Assembly: GCF_005795905.1 (NCBI RefSeq)
Contig: NZ_VAWE01000001.1
Span: 5,011,001-5,075,000, forward strand
Origin: Streptomyces marianii
GTDB taxonomy: Bacteria > Actinomycetota > Actinomycetes > Streptomycetales > Streptomycetaceae
Length of the DNA stretch: 64,000 nucleotides
Direction of reading: 5' to 3'
How positions within the stretch are numbered: the stretch's first letter is position 1; each line of letters opens with the position of its first letter. This document shows, in pieces, positions 26,126-36,033 of this stretch. The notes below the pieces were generated by a model. The model saw only the letters and a list, made by a program, of their open reading frames with translations, was not told the origin of the DNA and made no database searches. Made by a program: the position numbers and the translations under genes.

Positions 26126-26914
26126 GTGACAACGGCTGTGACCACTCCCAGGCACGGGGGTACCGGAGGGCGTAGCGCCGTCGCGGCTCGAGCGCGACAG
26201 GTCGTGAAGGCGTACGGATCGGGCGAGACCCGCGTCGTCGCGCTCGACCACGTCGACGTGGACATCGCGCGGGGTCGCTTCACCGCCATCATGGGCCCGT
26301 CAGGCTCCGGCAAGTCCACGCTGATGCACTGCCTCGCCGGACTCGACACCGTCACCTCGGGGGAGATCCACCTCGACGAGACCGAGATCACCCGGCTGAA
26401 GGACAAGAAGCTCACCCAGCTCCGCCGCGACCGGATCGGCTTCATCTTCCAGGCGTTCAACCTGCTGCCCACGCTCAACGCCCTGGAGAACATCACGCTC
26501 CCCATGGACATCGCGGGCCGCAGGCCGGACGCCGCCTGGCTGAACCGGGTCGTCGGGACGGTCGGGCTCGCCGACCGGCTCGGGCACCGTCCCAACCAGC
26601 TGTCGGGCGGCCAGCAGCAGCGCGTCGCCGTGGCCCGCGCCCTCGCCGCACGACCCGACATCATCTTCGGCGACGAGCCGACCGGGAACCTGGACTCCCG
26701 CGCCGGTGCCGAGGTCCTGGGCTTCCTGCGCCGGTCCGTCGACGAACTCGGCCAGACCATCGTCATGGTCACCCACGACCCCGCCGCCGCCTCCCACGCC
26801 GACCGCGTGCTGTACCTGGCCGACGGCCGGATCGTCGACGAGATGCTGGATCCCACCGCCGAGCAGGTCCTCGACCGCATGAAGGACTTCGACGCCCGGG
26901 GACGGACCTCGTGA
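26126..26914 (+). CDS. ABC transporter ATPase (MacB/LolD type)
   Basis: 262 aa. Walker A GPSGSGKSTL (about 57-66), Q-loop FQAFNLLPTLNALENI, signature LSGGQQQRVAVARALAARP, Walker B IIFGDEPTGNLDS and switch His in MVTHDPAAASHADRV are all intact. The GTG at 26126 has GGAG 9 bp upstream. It is coupled by a 4-bp GTGA overlap to the permease. Such pairs drive extracytoplasmic mechanotransmission (lipoprotein, antibiotic or peptide extrusion) rather than channel transport. Confidence 0.93.
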   Translation: MTTAVTTPRHGGTGGRSAVAARARQVVKAYGSGETRVVALDHVDVDIARGRFTAIMGPSGSGKSTLMHCLAGLDTVTSGEIHLDETEITRLKDKKLTQLRRDRIGFIFQAFNLLPTLNALENITLPMDIAGRRPDAAWLNRVVGTVGLADRLGHRPNQLSGGQQQRVAVARALAARPDIIFGDEPTGNLDSRAGAEVLGFLRRSVDELGQTIVMVTHDPAAASHADRVLYLADGRIVDEMLDPTAEQVLDRMKDFDARGRTS

Positions 26915-29484
26915 CCGTGCTCAAGACCTCGCTGCGCAACCTCCTCGCGCACAAGGGGCGCATGGCGCTGTCCGCCGTCGCCGTCCTGCTGTCCGTGGCG
27001 TTCGTCTCCGGCACGCTGGTGTTCACCGACACGATGAACACCACCTTCGACAAGCTCTTCGCGGCCACCGCCGCCGACGTCACCGTCAGCCCCCGTGATG
27101 CCGAGGACGACGACGAGACCCCGCAGAGCGGCCGCCCCGAGACACTGCCCGCCTCGCTCCTGCCGGCGGTGGAGAAGGCCGAGGGCGTGAAGTCCGCCGA
27201 GGGCGCCGTCGTCTCCATGAGCGTCACCGTCGTCGACGCCCGCAACAAGAACATGGGCTCCAGCAACGGCGCGCCCACGATCGCCGGCAACTGGACACGG
27301 GGCGAACTGCGTTCGATGGAGATCACCTCCGGACACGCGCCGCGCGGCCCCACCGACGTCATGGTCGACGCCGACACCGCCGGGAAGCACGGCCTCGAGA
27401 TCGGCGACGAGCTGCGGACCATCGCCGTCACCGGCGACTTCACGGCCACGATCTCCGGGATCGCCTCCTTCAAGGTCACCAACCCCGGCGCGGCCGTCGT
27501 CTACTTCGACACCGCCACCGCCCAGCGGGAACTCCTGGGCGGGACGGGCCGGTTCACCCACATCGCGGTCACCGCCGAACCCGGGGTGAGCCATGAGCTG
27601 CTGAAGAGGAACGTCGCCGAGGCGGCCGGCGGGACGTACCGGTTCCAGACGCAGGCCGAGGCGGCGGACGCGGGCCGCGAGGACGTCGCGGGCTTCCTCG
27701 ACGTCATGAAGTACGCGATGCTCGGCTTCGCCGGGATCGCCGTCCTGGTCGGCGTCTTCCTCATCGTCAACACCTTCTCCATGCTGGTCGCCCAGCGCAC
27801 CCGCGAGATCGGCCTGATGCGCGCCATCGGTTCGAGCCGGCGCCAGGTCAACCGTTCCGTCCTCATCGAGGCGCTCCTCCTCGGAGTCATCGGCTCCGTC
27901 GCCGGCATCGGCGCCGGTGTGGGGCTCGCCGTCGGCCTGATGGAACTCATGTCGTCGATGGGTATGAACCTCTCCACCTCGGATCTGACCGTGAAGTGGA
28001 CGACGCCCGTCATCGGCCTGGTGCTCGGAGTCGTCGTCACGGTCCTCGCCGCCTACATCCCCGCCAGACGGGCCGGGAAGGTCTCCCCGATGGCCGCGCT
28101 GCGCGACGCCGGCACCCCTGCGGACGGCAGGGCGGGACTGGTCCGGGGCGGCATCGGGCTGGTGCTCACCGGCGCCGGCGGCGCGGCCCTGTGGGCGGCG
28201 ACGAGGGCCGACGAGGCGGCCGGGGGCTCGATGTGGCTCGGCTTCGGCGTCGTCCTCAGCCTCATCGGCTTCATCGTCGTCGGCCCCCTGCTGGCGGGCG
28301 GTGTCGTGCGGGTCCTCGGCGCGGTCGTCCTGAGGGCCTTCGGGCCGGTGGGGAGGATGGCCGAGCGCAACGCCCTGCGCAATCCGCGCCGGACCGGTGC
28401 CACCGGCGCCGCGCTGATGATCGGCCTTGCGCTCGTCGCCTGCCTGTCCGTCGTCGGCTCGTCCATGGTCGCTTCGGCGACCGAGGAGCTCGACAAGTCC
28501 GTCGGCGCCGACTTCATCGTCCAGTCCGCCAACGGCCCCATCGTGCCGCAGGCGCAGCAGGCCCTGGAGAAGGCGCCCGGCATCGCCCACGTCACCGAGT
28601 ACAAGGGCGTCAGGGCGACCGTCACCGCCCCCGACGGAACGTCCAGCGATGACGAGTGGCTGGTCGCCGCCGACCCGACGTACGCGCAGGACCTGCGCCG
28701 CGAGACGGTCGCCGGTGAACTCCGGGCCGCCTACGGCGAGGACGCCATGTCCGTCGGCGAGACCTACGCCGACAAGCACGGTGTGGAGGTCGGCGACACG
28801 TTGACCGTGGCGTTCCGGGGCGGCGGGACCGCGAAGCTGAGGGTCGCGGCCGTCACCTCCGACGACACCAACGTCGACAAGGGCGCGATGTACATGGCCA
28901 TCGCCACCGCCGAGCGGTACTTCACGCCCGAGCGGATGCCGAAGAACACCATGATGTTCGCCGAGGCCGAGGAGGGCGGGGAGAAGGAGGCCTACCAGCA
29001 CCTCAAGGACGCCCTCGCGCCCTACCCGCAGTACCGGGTGCTGGACCAGACCGACTTCAAGCAGGACCTGAAGGACCAGGTCGGGCAACTGCTGAACATC
29101 GTCTACGGGCTGCTCGCGCTCGCCATCATCGTGGCCGTCCTCGGGGTCGTGAACACCCTGGCCCTGTCGGTGGTCGAGCGGACCCGGGAGATCGGCCTGA
29201 TGCGGGCCATCGGCCTCTCCCGCCGCCAGCTGCGCCGGATGATCCGCCTGGAGTCGGTCGTCATCGCGCTCTTCGGCGCCCTGCTCGGCCTCGGCCTGGG
29301 CATGGGCTGGGGCACCGCGGCGCAGAAGCTGCTGGCCCTGGAGGGCCTCGGCGTCCTCGACATCCCCTGGCCGACGATCCTGTACGTCTTCGTCGGGTCG
29401 GCGCTCGTGGGACTGGTGGCCGCGCTGGTGCCGGCGTTCCGCGCCGGCCGGATGAACGTCCTCAACGCCATCGCCACCGATTAG
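26911..29484 (+). CDS. FtsX/MacB-type ABC permease, duplicated
   Basis: 857 aa, a fused double permease. An N-terminal helix (GRMALSAVAVLLSVAFVSGTLVF) precedes a large external domain, then an FtsX core at about 265-395 (GVFLIVNTFSMLVAQRTREIGLMRAIGSSRRQVNRSVLIEA). A second unit follows, with ALMIGLALVACLSVVGSSMV, an external domain, and a second FtsX core near the C terminus (VLGVVNTLALSVVERTREIGLMRAIGLSRRQLRRMIRLE). Both halves keep the RTREIGLMRAIG motif that contacts the ATPase. Starts at GTG 26911, overlapping the ATPase stop. Substrate unknown; the neighbouring DHA2 exporter hints at drug or envelope stress handling. Confidence 0.92.
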   Translation: MTVLKTSLRNLLAHKGRMALSAVAVLLSVAFVSGTLVFTDTMNTTFDKLFAATAADVTVSPRDAEDDDETPQSGRPETLPASLLPAVEKAEGVKSAEGAVVSMSVTVVDARNKNMGSSNGAPTIAGNWTRGELRSMEITSGHAPRGPTDVMVDADTAGKHGLEIGDELRTIAVTGDFTATISGIASFKVTNPGAAVVYFDTATAQRELLGGTGRFTHIAVTAEPGVSHELLKRNVAEAAGGTYRFQTQAEAADAGREDVAGFLDVMKYAMLGFAGIAVLVGVFLIVNTFSMLVAQRTREIGLMRAIGSSRRQVNRSVLIEALLLGVIGSVAGIGAGVGLAVGLMELMSSMGMNLSTSDLTVKWTTPVIGLVLGVVVTVLAAYIPARRAGKVSPMAALRDAGTPADGRAGLVRGGIGLVLTGAGGAALWAATRADEAAGGSMWLGFGVVLSLIGFIVVGPLLAGGVVRVLGAVVLRAFGPVGRMAERNALRNPRRTGATGAALMIGLALVACLSVVGSSMVASATEELDKSVGADFIVQSANGPIVPQAQQALEKAPGIAHVTEYKGVRATVTAPDGTSSDDEWLVAADPTYAQDLRRETVAGELRAAYGEDAMSVGETYADKHGVEVGDTLTVAFRGGGTAKLRVAAVTSDDTNVDKGAMYMAIATAERYFTPERMPKNTMMFAEAEEGGEKEAYQHLKDALAPYPQYRVLDQTDFKQDLKDQVGQLLNIVYGLLALAIIVAVLGVVNTLALSVVERTREIGLMRAIGLSRRQLRRMIRLESVVIALFGALLGLGLGMGWGTAAQKLLALEGLGVLDIPWPTILYVFVGSALVGLVAALVPAFRAGRMNVLNAIATD

Positions 29485-29510
29485 GGCCTCGGCGGTCCGT
29501 AGGATGATGT

Positions 29511-29551
29511 CTCCGGCCCGGTGCGCGTCCTCCACGCGCACCGGGCCGGAG
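29511..29551. terminator. Terminator after the ABC operon
   Basis: 18-bp perfect arms, CTCCGGCCCGGTGCGCGT (29511-29528) and its complement at 29534-29551, with a 5-nt loop, 26 bp after the permease stop. It is symmetric enough to serve both strands. Confidence 0.87.
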
Positions 29552-29559
29552 CCGTCGCC

Positions 29560-30052
29560 GCTCGCGGTCCGGATACCGGCGGGAGGCCCGTCGGCGGTCG
29601 CCGGGGGACGGACCGCCGGAGACCGTCGGCTCCGGCGGGCTGATCGGGGTCGCGGACCAGCCCGGGCCGGACTCCGGGCTCCCGGTGGACGTGGGGGGCG
29701 CGCTCGGCGTGGCACCCCGGCCGGGGGTACCGAGGGGGAGGCGGAGCCGGGCGGTACCGCCGGGGTCCGGGGTGGCGGAGACGCGGGGGGCGTGGACACG
29801 CCGGGGGAGGGCGTGGCCGGCGTCGCGGAGGTGCCGTTGCCCGAGTCCACGGGCGTCGGCCGCGCGGCCGACGCCCGTGGACCGCGGGGTCGGCCGCACA
29901 GCGGCCACCGTCGCGCCGCCCGCGAGGAGGCACACCGCACAGGCCGCCGCGACCGCCGTCCGGCGCGCCCGGTGGCGGGCGCCCAGCGACGCCACGCGGC
30001 CGGGCGGTGCCGTCGCGGCCAGCGCCCCGCCCGTCGCGGCGGCCGCGTACAC
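29560..30052 (-). pseudogene. Decayed gene for a membrane-anchored or secreted Pro/Ser/Thr-rich protein
   Basis: On the minus strand a plausible start (GTG at 30052) leads to ALAATAPPGRVASLGARHR, a basic patch RARRTAV and a membrane helix AAACAVCLLAGGATVAAV. After the helix the sensible composition jumps to another frame (SGNGTSATPATPSPGVS, then TPPASPPPRTPAVPP). It appears to jump back farther on (SAPPTSTGSPESGPGWSATP). No single frame carries it through, so either the gene has frameshifts or it never coded. The first jump coincides with a 38-bp perfect palindrome. The reading is tentative. Confidence 0.3.
29845..29882. repeat. 38-bp perfect palindrome
   Basis: A 19-bp arm (GTCCACGGGCGTCGGCCGC) is followed directly by its exact reverse complement with no loop bases. 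It lies inside the decayed ORF, 333 bp upstream of mfd, at the point where the apparent reading frame changes. Confidence 0.9.
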
Positions 30053-30214
30053 GCACCGGGGGCGGGCTCCGGTTTACCCGCCCCGCGGGATTTCCGGCGG
30101 GCGTACCCTGGAGATCCCCGGCCCGGCCCTGGTCCTCGACACAGGGAACCCCAGACGTGTCGGGCTGTTCGCGTTGCCCACCCCCTTTACGGAACCCCGG
30201 ACGGATAACCCTTC

Positions 30215-33200
30215 ATGAGCCTGCACGGTCTGCTCGACGCCGTCGTCAAGGACCCCGCCCTCGTCGAAGCGGTGAAAGCCGCGGGCGACGGTCACCGGCC
30301 CCACGTCGACCTGGTCGGACCGCCGGCCGCCCGGCCCTTCGTCGTGGCCGGACTGGCCCGCGAGGCATCCCGGCCCGTGCTGGCCGTGACCGCGACCGGC
30401 CGCGAGGCCGAGGACCTGGCCGCGGCGCTGCGGTCGCTGCTCGACCCGGACACGGTGGTGGACTACCCCTCGTGGGAGACCCTGCCGCACGAGCGGCTCT
30501 CGCCGCGCTCCGACACCGTCGGCCGCCGGCTCGCGGTACTGCGCCGGCTCGCGCACCCCAGCACGGACGACCCGGCCGCCGGGCCGGTCAGTGTGGTGGT
30601 CGCGCCCGTACGGTCGGTGCTGCAGCCCCAGGTCAAGGGCCTCGGGGAGCTGGAACCGGTGTCCCTGCGCACCGGGCGGACCGCCGACCTGGAGGACGTC
30701 GTCGCGGGGCTCGCGGCCGCGGCGTACTCGCGGGTGGAGCTGGTGGAGAAGCGCGGCGAGTTCGCCGTGCGCGGCGGCATCCTCGACGTCTTCCCGCCGA
30801 CCGAGGAGCATCCGCTCCGGATCGAGTTCTGGGGCGACGACGTCGAGGAGATCCGCTACTTCAAGGTCGCCGACCAGCGTTCGCTGGAGGTCGCCGAGCA
30901 CGGGCTGTGGGCGCCGCCGTGCCGTGAGCTGCTGCTCACCGACGAGGTGCGGCGGCGTGCCGCGGCCCTCGCCGAGGCCCATCCGGAGCTCGGCGAGCTG
31001 CTGGGGAAGATCGCCGAGGGCATCGCGGTCGAAGGCATGGAGTCCCTCGCCCCCGTCCTCGTCGACGACATGGAGCTGCTGCTCGACGTCATGCCGCAGG
31101 GTTCGATGGCCGTGGTGTGCGACCCCGAGCGGGTCCGCACCCGGGCCGCGGACCTGGTGGCCACGTCGCAGGAGTTCCTGCAGGCGTCGTGGGCCGCCTC
31201 GGCAGGCGGCGGCGAGGCGCCGATCGACGTCGGCGCGGCCTCGCTGCGGGGGATCGCGGACGTGAGGGACCGGGCGCGCGAGCTCGGCATGATGTGGTGG
31301 TCCGTGTCGCCGTTCGCCGTGGACGAGGAGCTGACGGACGACACCCTGACGCTCGGGATGCACGCCCCGGAGACGTACCGGGGCGACACCGCCCGCGCGC
31401 TCGCCGACACCAAGGGCTGGCTCGCCGACGGCTGGCGCACGGTCTTCGTGACCGAGGGCCACGGCACGGCGTCCCGCACCGTCGAGGTGCTGGGCGGCGA
31501 GGGGATCGCCGCCAGGCTGGAGGCGGACCTGGGGGAGATCGCCCCCTCCGTCGTCCATGTCGCCTGCGGCTCGATCGACCACGGCTTCGTCGACCCGGGC
31601 CTGAGGCTCGCGGTGCTGACGGAGACCGATCTGTCCGGGCAGAAGGCCGCGGGCAAGGACGGCGCGCGGATGCCGACCCGCCGCCGCAAGCAGATCGACC
31701 CGCTCACCCTGGAGGCGGGCGACTACATCGTCCACGAGCAGCACGGCGTCGGCCGCTACCTGGAGATGGTGCAGCGCACCGTGCAGGGCGCCACGCGCGA
31801 GTACCTGCTCGTCGAGTACGCCCCCGCCAAGCGCGGGCAGCCCGGCGACCGCCTCTACATCCCCACCGACCAGCTGGAGCAGGTCACCAAGTACGTCGGC
31901 GGTGAGGCGCCCACGCTGCACCGGCTCGGCGGGGCGGACTGGACGAAGACGAAGGCGCGCGCGAAGAAGGCGGTCAAGGAGATCGCCGCCGACCTGATCA
32001 AGCTCTACAGCGCCCGGATGGCGGCGCCCGGGCACATCTTCGGCCCGGACACGCCCTGGCAGCGGGAACTGGAGGACGCGTTCCCGTACGCGGAGACGCC
32101 CGACCAGCTGACCACCATCGCCGAGGTCAAGGAGGACATGGAGAAGTCGGTTCCGATGGACCGGCTGATCTGCGGCGACGTCGGCTACGGCAAGACGGAG
32201 ATCGCCGTCCGGGCCGCCTTCAAGGCCGTCCAGGACGGCAAGCAGGTGGCGGTGCTCGTGCCGACGACGCTGCTGGTGCAGCAGCACTTCGGGACCTTCT
32301 CGGAGCGCTACTCCCAGTTCCCCGTCGTCACCCGGGCCCTCTCGCGCTTCCAGTCCGACACCGAGGCCAAGGCGACCCTGGAGGGTCTGCGGGACGGCTC
32401 CGTCGACATCGTCATCGGCACGCACCGGCTGTTCTCGTCCGAGACCAGGTTCAAGGACCTGGGGCTGGTCATCGTGGACGAGGAGCAGCGGTTCGGCGTC
32501 GAGCACAAGGAGCAGCTGAAGAAGCTCCGCGCGAACGTCGACGTCCTGACGATGTCCGCGACGCCCATCCCCCGGACCCTGGAGATGGCGGTCACCGGCA
32601 TCCGCGAGATGTCGACGATCACCACCCCGCCGGAGGAGCGCCACCCGGTACTGACGTTCGTCGGCCCCTACGAGGAGAGGCAGATCGGTGCGGCCGTCCG
32701 CCGCGAACTCCTCCGCGAGGGCCAGGTGTTCTACATCCACAACCGGGTCGAGTCGATCGACCGGGCGGCGGCGCGGCTGCGGGAGATCGTCCCGGAGGCG
32801 CGGATCGCGACCGCTCACGGCCAGATGGGCGAGAGCGCGCTGGAACAGGTCGTCGTCGACTTCTGGGAGAAGAAGTTCGACGTGCTCGTCTCGACGACGA
32901 TCGTCGAGTCCGGCATCGACATCTCCAACGCCAACACGCTCATCGTCGAGCGCGGCGACAACTTCGGCCTCTCCCAGCTGCACCAGCTGCGCGGCCGGGT
33001 CGGCCGCGGCAGGGAACGCGGCTACGCGTACTTCCTCTACCCGCCGGAGAAGCCGCTCACCGAGACCGCGCACGAGCGGCTGGCGACGATCGCCCAGCAC
33101 ACCGAGATGGGTGCGGGCATGTACGTCGCGATGAAGGACCTGGAGATCCGCGGCGCGGGCAACCTCCTCGGCGGCGAGCAGTCCGGGCACATCGCGGGCG

Positions 33201-33745
33201 TCGGCTTCGACCTGTACGTCCGCATGGTGGGCGAGGCGGTCGCCGACTACCGGGCCTCCCTGGAGGGCGGTGTGGAGGAGGAACCGCCGCTGGAGGTCAA
33301 GATCGAGCTCCCGGTCGACGCGCACGTCCCGCACGACTACGCACCGGGAGAGCGGCTGCGCCTCCAGGCGTACCGGGCCATCGCCGCCGCGAACTCGGAG
33401 GAGGACGTCAAGGCGGTGCGCGAGGAACTCGTCGACCGCTATGGCAAGCTGCCCGAGCCGGTGGAGAACCTGCTGCTGGTCGCCGGGCTGCGGATGCTCG
33501 CCCGGGCCTGCGGGGTCGGCGAGATCGTGCTCCAGGGCCCGAACATCCGCTTCGCGCCGGTGGAGCTGCGCGAGTCGCAGGAGCTGCGGCTGAAGCGGCT
33601 GTACCCGCGCACGGTGATCAAGCCTGCGGTCCAGCAGGTCCTGGTGCCCCGTCCGACGACGGGCAAGATCGGCGGCAAGCCGGTGGTGGGACGTGAACTG
33701 CTGGCGTGGACGGGCGAGTTCCTGACGTCGATCCTCGGCTCGTAG
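30215..33745 (+). CDS. mfd: Transcription-repair coupling factor Mfd
   Basis: 1176-aa ATP-dependent translocase that removes RNA polymerase stalled at lesions and recruits UvrA. Order: UvrB-homology modules (residues 1-~340, EFWGDDVEEIRYF), the RNAP-interacting CarD-like domain at about 495-560 (DYIVHEQHGVGRYLEM), Walker A at ~654 (CGDVGYGKTEIAVRAAFKA), DEEQRFG at ~755, helicase motif VI-type QLRGRVGRG, and the TRCF C-terminal domain that masks the UvrA site. ATG at 30215. Length and motif set are normal. Confidence 0.97.
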   Translation: MSLHGLLDAVVKDPALVEAVKAAGDGHRPHVDLVGPPAARPFVVAGLAREASRPVLAVTATGREAEDLAAALRSLLDPDTVVDYPSWETLPHERLSPRSDTVGRRLAVLRRLAHPSTDDPAAGPVSVVVAPVRSVLQPQVKGLGELEPVSLRTGRTADLEDVVAGLAAAAYSRVELVEKRGEFAVRGGILDVFPPTEEHPLRIEFWGDDVEEIRYFKVADQRSLEVAEHGLWAPPCRELLLTDEVRRRAAALAEAHPELGELLGKIAEGIAVEGMESLAPVLVDDMELLLDVMPQGSMAVVCDPERVRTRAADLVATSQEFLQASWAASAGGGEAPIDVGAASLRGIADVRDRARELGMMWWSVSPFAVDEELTDDTLTLGMHAPETYRGDTARALADTKGWLADGWRTVFVTEGHGTASRTVEVLGGEGIAARLEADLGEIAPSVVHVACGSIDHGFVDPGLRLAVLTETDLSGQKAAGKDGARMPTRRRKQIDPLTLEAGDYIVHEQHGVGRYLEMVQRTVQGATREYLLVEYAPAKRGQPGDRLYIPTDQLEQVTKYVGGEAPTLHRLGGADWTKTKARAKKAVKEIAADLIKLYSARMAAPGHIFGPDTPWQRELEDAFPYAETPDQLTTIAEVKEDMEKSVPMDRLICGDVGYGKTEIAVRAAFKAVQDGKQVAVLVPTTLLVQQHFGTFSERYSQFPVVTRALSRFQSDTEAKATLEGLRDGSVDIVIGTHRLFSSETRFKDLGLVIVDEEQRFGVEHKEQLKKLRANVDVLTMSATPIPRTLEMAVTGIREMSTITTPPEERHPVLTFVGPYEERQIGAAVRRELLREGQVFYIHNRVESIDRAAARLREIVPEARIATAHGQMGESALEQVVVDFWEKKFDVLVSTTIVESGIDISNANTLIVERGDNFGLSQLHQLRGRVGRGRERGYAYFLYPPEKPLTETAHERLATIAQHTEMGAGMYVAMKDLEIRGAGNLLGGEQSGHIAGVGFDLYVRMVGEAVADYRASLEGGVEEEPPLEVKIELPVDAHVPHDYAPGERLRLQAYRAIAAANSEEDVKAVREELVDRYGKLPEPVENLLLVAGLRMLARACGVGEIVLQGPNIRFAPVELRESQELRLKRLYPRTVIKPAVQQVLVPRPTTGKIGGKPVVGRELLAWTGEFLTSILGS

Positions 33746-33961
33746 CGTTCCCGGCGGCTTGCTCGCGGCGGTTCGCGGAGGCTCCTGTCGGCCTGCGGCG
33801 GCTCGTGGCCGGGGCGTGCGGCGCCGTCGTCCGTTCGGGGCACGGCTCGCCCGGACGGATCAGGCCGGGGCGACGACGGGAGCGGGACGTGTTCGGCTTG
33901 GCTCGCGAGGGCTGTGTCCCCGCGTGGCCGGCCGTACCGCCCCAGCAGTGAGGAGCCTTTG

Positions 33962-35641
33962 ATGTCTCGTCAGCACGTTCCGGCCGTCGTCGGTCTCGTG
34001 GCGGGCGCGCTGGTCACGGTCCCCGTCACTGCCGCCGGAGCCGCCCCGTCGCCTCCTCCGCCGCAGCAGCGGCCTCCGGCGTCCGTGCCCGTGGCACCCG
34101 TGGTACCGGCCGCTTCCGCCGCCCCCGCTCCCCCCGGCGTGGGGGCTGACGTGCCGTCGGCTCCGGCCGTTCCCGCCCCGGTTCCCCCCGCACCTCCGCT
34201 CCTGGCGCCGCCGGCAGCCGCCCCGTCCCCCGCCGCGCCCGGAGGCCCTGTCGCCGGGCCCAAGCCGCCGGGGCCCGCGAAGCCCACCGCGCCCGCGAAG
34301 CCTGCCGTTCCCGCGAAGCCCGCCGCGCCCCCGAAACCACCCGCGGCCCCCGGCGTCGTGGACGTACCGTGCTCGGTCCCGCATCTCCTCACCGCGATCC
34401 ACGCGGCCAACGGCACGGCCGCCCCGGAGACCCTGCGGCTGGCGCCGGGCTGCACGTACCGGCTGGGGGCCGGGGCCAACCCCTTCCATCCCGTCAACGG
34501 CCTGCCGGTGATCACCGGCACGATGACCGTCGACGGCCAGGGCGCGACGATCACCCGCGTCGCGACGGCGCCGAGGTTCCGCATCCTGCTCGTCGGCAGG
34601 ACGGGGCGGCTGACGATGCTCGACACCACGATCAGCGGCGGCAGCGCGACCGACTGCCCGGCCTACCCGGACGTCCCCGGCATGGCCTGCGGCGGAGGGA
34701 TCGCCAACCTCGGCCAGATGTTCCTGACCCGCAGCAGGGTGACCGGCAACCGGGCCGAGTCGAAGCTGTACGCACAGGGCGCCGGCATCGACAACCCCGG
34801 CAACGCCACGGTCCGCAGCTCGGTCGTCAGCGGCAACACCGTGGCCTACTCCGGATCCGAGCGCGGCGGCGCGGCGGCGGGCGGCGGTATCGCGAACGAC
34901 GGGCCGCTGACGGTCGAGGGCGCCCAGGTGATCAACAACCTGGCGTGGGTCAGGGAGGACACCCGGAGCTTCGCGTTCGGCTCCGGCATCGCCGGCATGG
35001 CGCAGAGCACCGTCAAGAACTCCGTGATCAGGAACAACCGTGCGTCCGCCCCGGGCGGGTTCGCCCGTGCCGCGGTCAGCAACAGCGCACCGGCGGCGTC
35101 CGGCCGGATGACCGTCACCGGCAGCTTCGTCCGCGGCAACGTCGCCGACGCCCCGGACGGCGCGGCCCAGGGCGGCGGCATCACCAACTCCGCCCGCATG
35201 ACCGTCGACAACACCCACGTCAGCGGCAACACGGTGACGGCCCGGGGCGGCACGGCACGCGGCGGAGGCATCCGGCTCGGACCGCGGGGCGAACTGAAGC
35301 TGCTGCGCAGCTCCGTCGTCGGCAACGTCGTCGACGCCGCCGAGGGAGTGGCGCAGGGCGGCGGCCTGGACAACCCGGACGGCGGCACGCTGGAGACCAC
35401 CCGGTCGAGGATCGTCGACAACACCGTCACCGCGCAGGACGGCACGGCGCTCGGCGGCGGTCTCTACCACGCGGTCGGCACGTCCACCCTGGACCGGACC
35501 GTCATCAACGGCACCCGCGCCATCGACGGCGGCGGCATCTTCCGGCAGTCCGGGACCGTGAGACTCCTCGGCTCCCAGGTCATGTTCAACACCCCGAACA
35601 ACTGCAGGCCGACCGACTCCGTGCGCGGCTGCGTCGGCTGA
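33962..35641 (+). CDS. Secreted right-handed beta-helix protein with Pro-rich linker
   Basis: 559 aa from the ATG at 33962 (GAGGAG 8 bp upstream). A signal peptide runs to about residue 30 (HVPAVVGLVAGALVTVPVTAAGA). A Pro/Ala-rich spacer to ~135 includes a KP(T/A)APAKPA repeat. From ~145 to the end comes a parallel beta-helix with recurring turns (GGGIAN, SRVTGN, SVVSGN, NTHVSGN, GGGIRLG, SRIVDN). Similar 'CSLMP-like' chloro-/pectate-lyase-fold proteins bind or cleave polysaccharides, but no catalytic residues are evident. Two cysteines (VPCSVPHLL, PGCTYRL) sit at the helix cap. Function unknown; cell-wall or surface location is likely. Confidence 0.8.
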   Translation: MSRQHVPAVVGLVAGALVTVPVTAAGAAPSPPPPQQRPPASVPVAPVVPAASAAPAPPGVGADVPSAPAVPAPVPPAPPLLAPPAAAPSPAAPGGPVAGPKPPGPAKPTAPAKPAVPAKPAAPPKPPAAPGVVDVPCSVPHLLTAIHAANGTAAPETLRLAPGCTYRLGAGANPFHPVNGLPVITGTMTVDGQGATITRVATAPRFRILLVGRTGRLTMLDTTISGGSATDCPAYPDVPGMACGGGIANLGQMFLTRSRVTGNRAESKLYAQGAGIDNPGNATVRSSVVSGNTVAYSGSERGGAAAGGGIANDGPLTVEGAQVINNLAWVREDTRSFAFGSGIAGMAQSTVKNSVIRNNRASAPGGFARAAVSNSAPAASGRMTVTGSFVRGNVADAPDGAAQGGGITNSARMTVDNTHVSGNTVTARGGTARGGGIRLGPRGELKLLRSSVVGNVVDAAEGVAQGGGLDNPDGGTLETTRSRIVDNTVTAQDGTALGGGLYHAVGTSTLDRTVINGTRAIDGGGIFRQSGTVRLLGSQVMFNTPNNCRPTDSVRGCVG

Positions 35642-35679
35642 CGCTCCTCGGGACCACGAGTAGCCCGTCCGCCGAGCAC

Positions 35680-35715
35680 GTCCGCCGCGTCCCGGTTCCC
35701 CCGGTCGCGGCGGAC
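35680..35715 (+). terminator. Hairpin after the beta-helix gene
   Basis: Arms GTCCGCCGCG (35680-35689) and CGCGGCGGAC (35706-35715), perfect over 10 bp with a 16-nt loop that can itself pair (CCGG/CCGG), 38 bp after the stop. The rest of 35716-36033 is GC-rich without a supportable gene. Confidence 0.65.
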
Positions 35716-36033
35716 GGGGGGCGGCCCCCGTCACCACCCGGTCATCGACCTGCTGCCGCGCGGGACGACGCCGGGCACCGGCGAGGTCCGAGGCCCGGTC
35801 CGGCCCCGCGGGGAGGGCGCTCCCCGGCTTCGGGCCCTCCCGCGGGCCGTCGCGCCCCGAGGGCTGTCCCGCCGTCACCGGTGGATCGGCGCGCGGCGTC
35901 AGATGCGGTGCACCGCAAGGCGGGTGGTCTTCCTCATGCCGGGTGCATTCGGGCGACCCGGCAACGCGGCGAGGTGCCGCAGCTGTCGTCGTGCGCCCGC
36001 TGGGGACTACGGGACAGCCCATAGGATCCCTGC

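Noticed and set aside
26104..29940. 1278-aa minus-strand ORF over the ABC transporter
   Set aside because: Antisense shadow of the permease/ATPase pair; no recognisable domain.
30074..33334. 1086-aa minus-strand ORF over mfd
   Set aside because: Antisense shadow; mfd motifs on the plus strand are complete.
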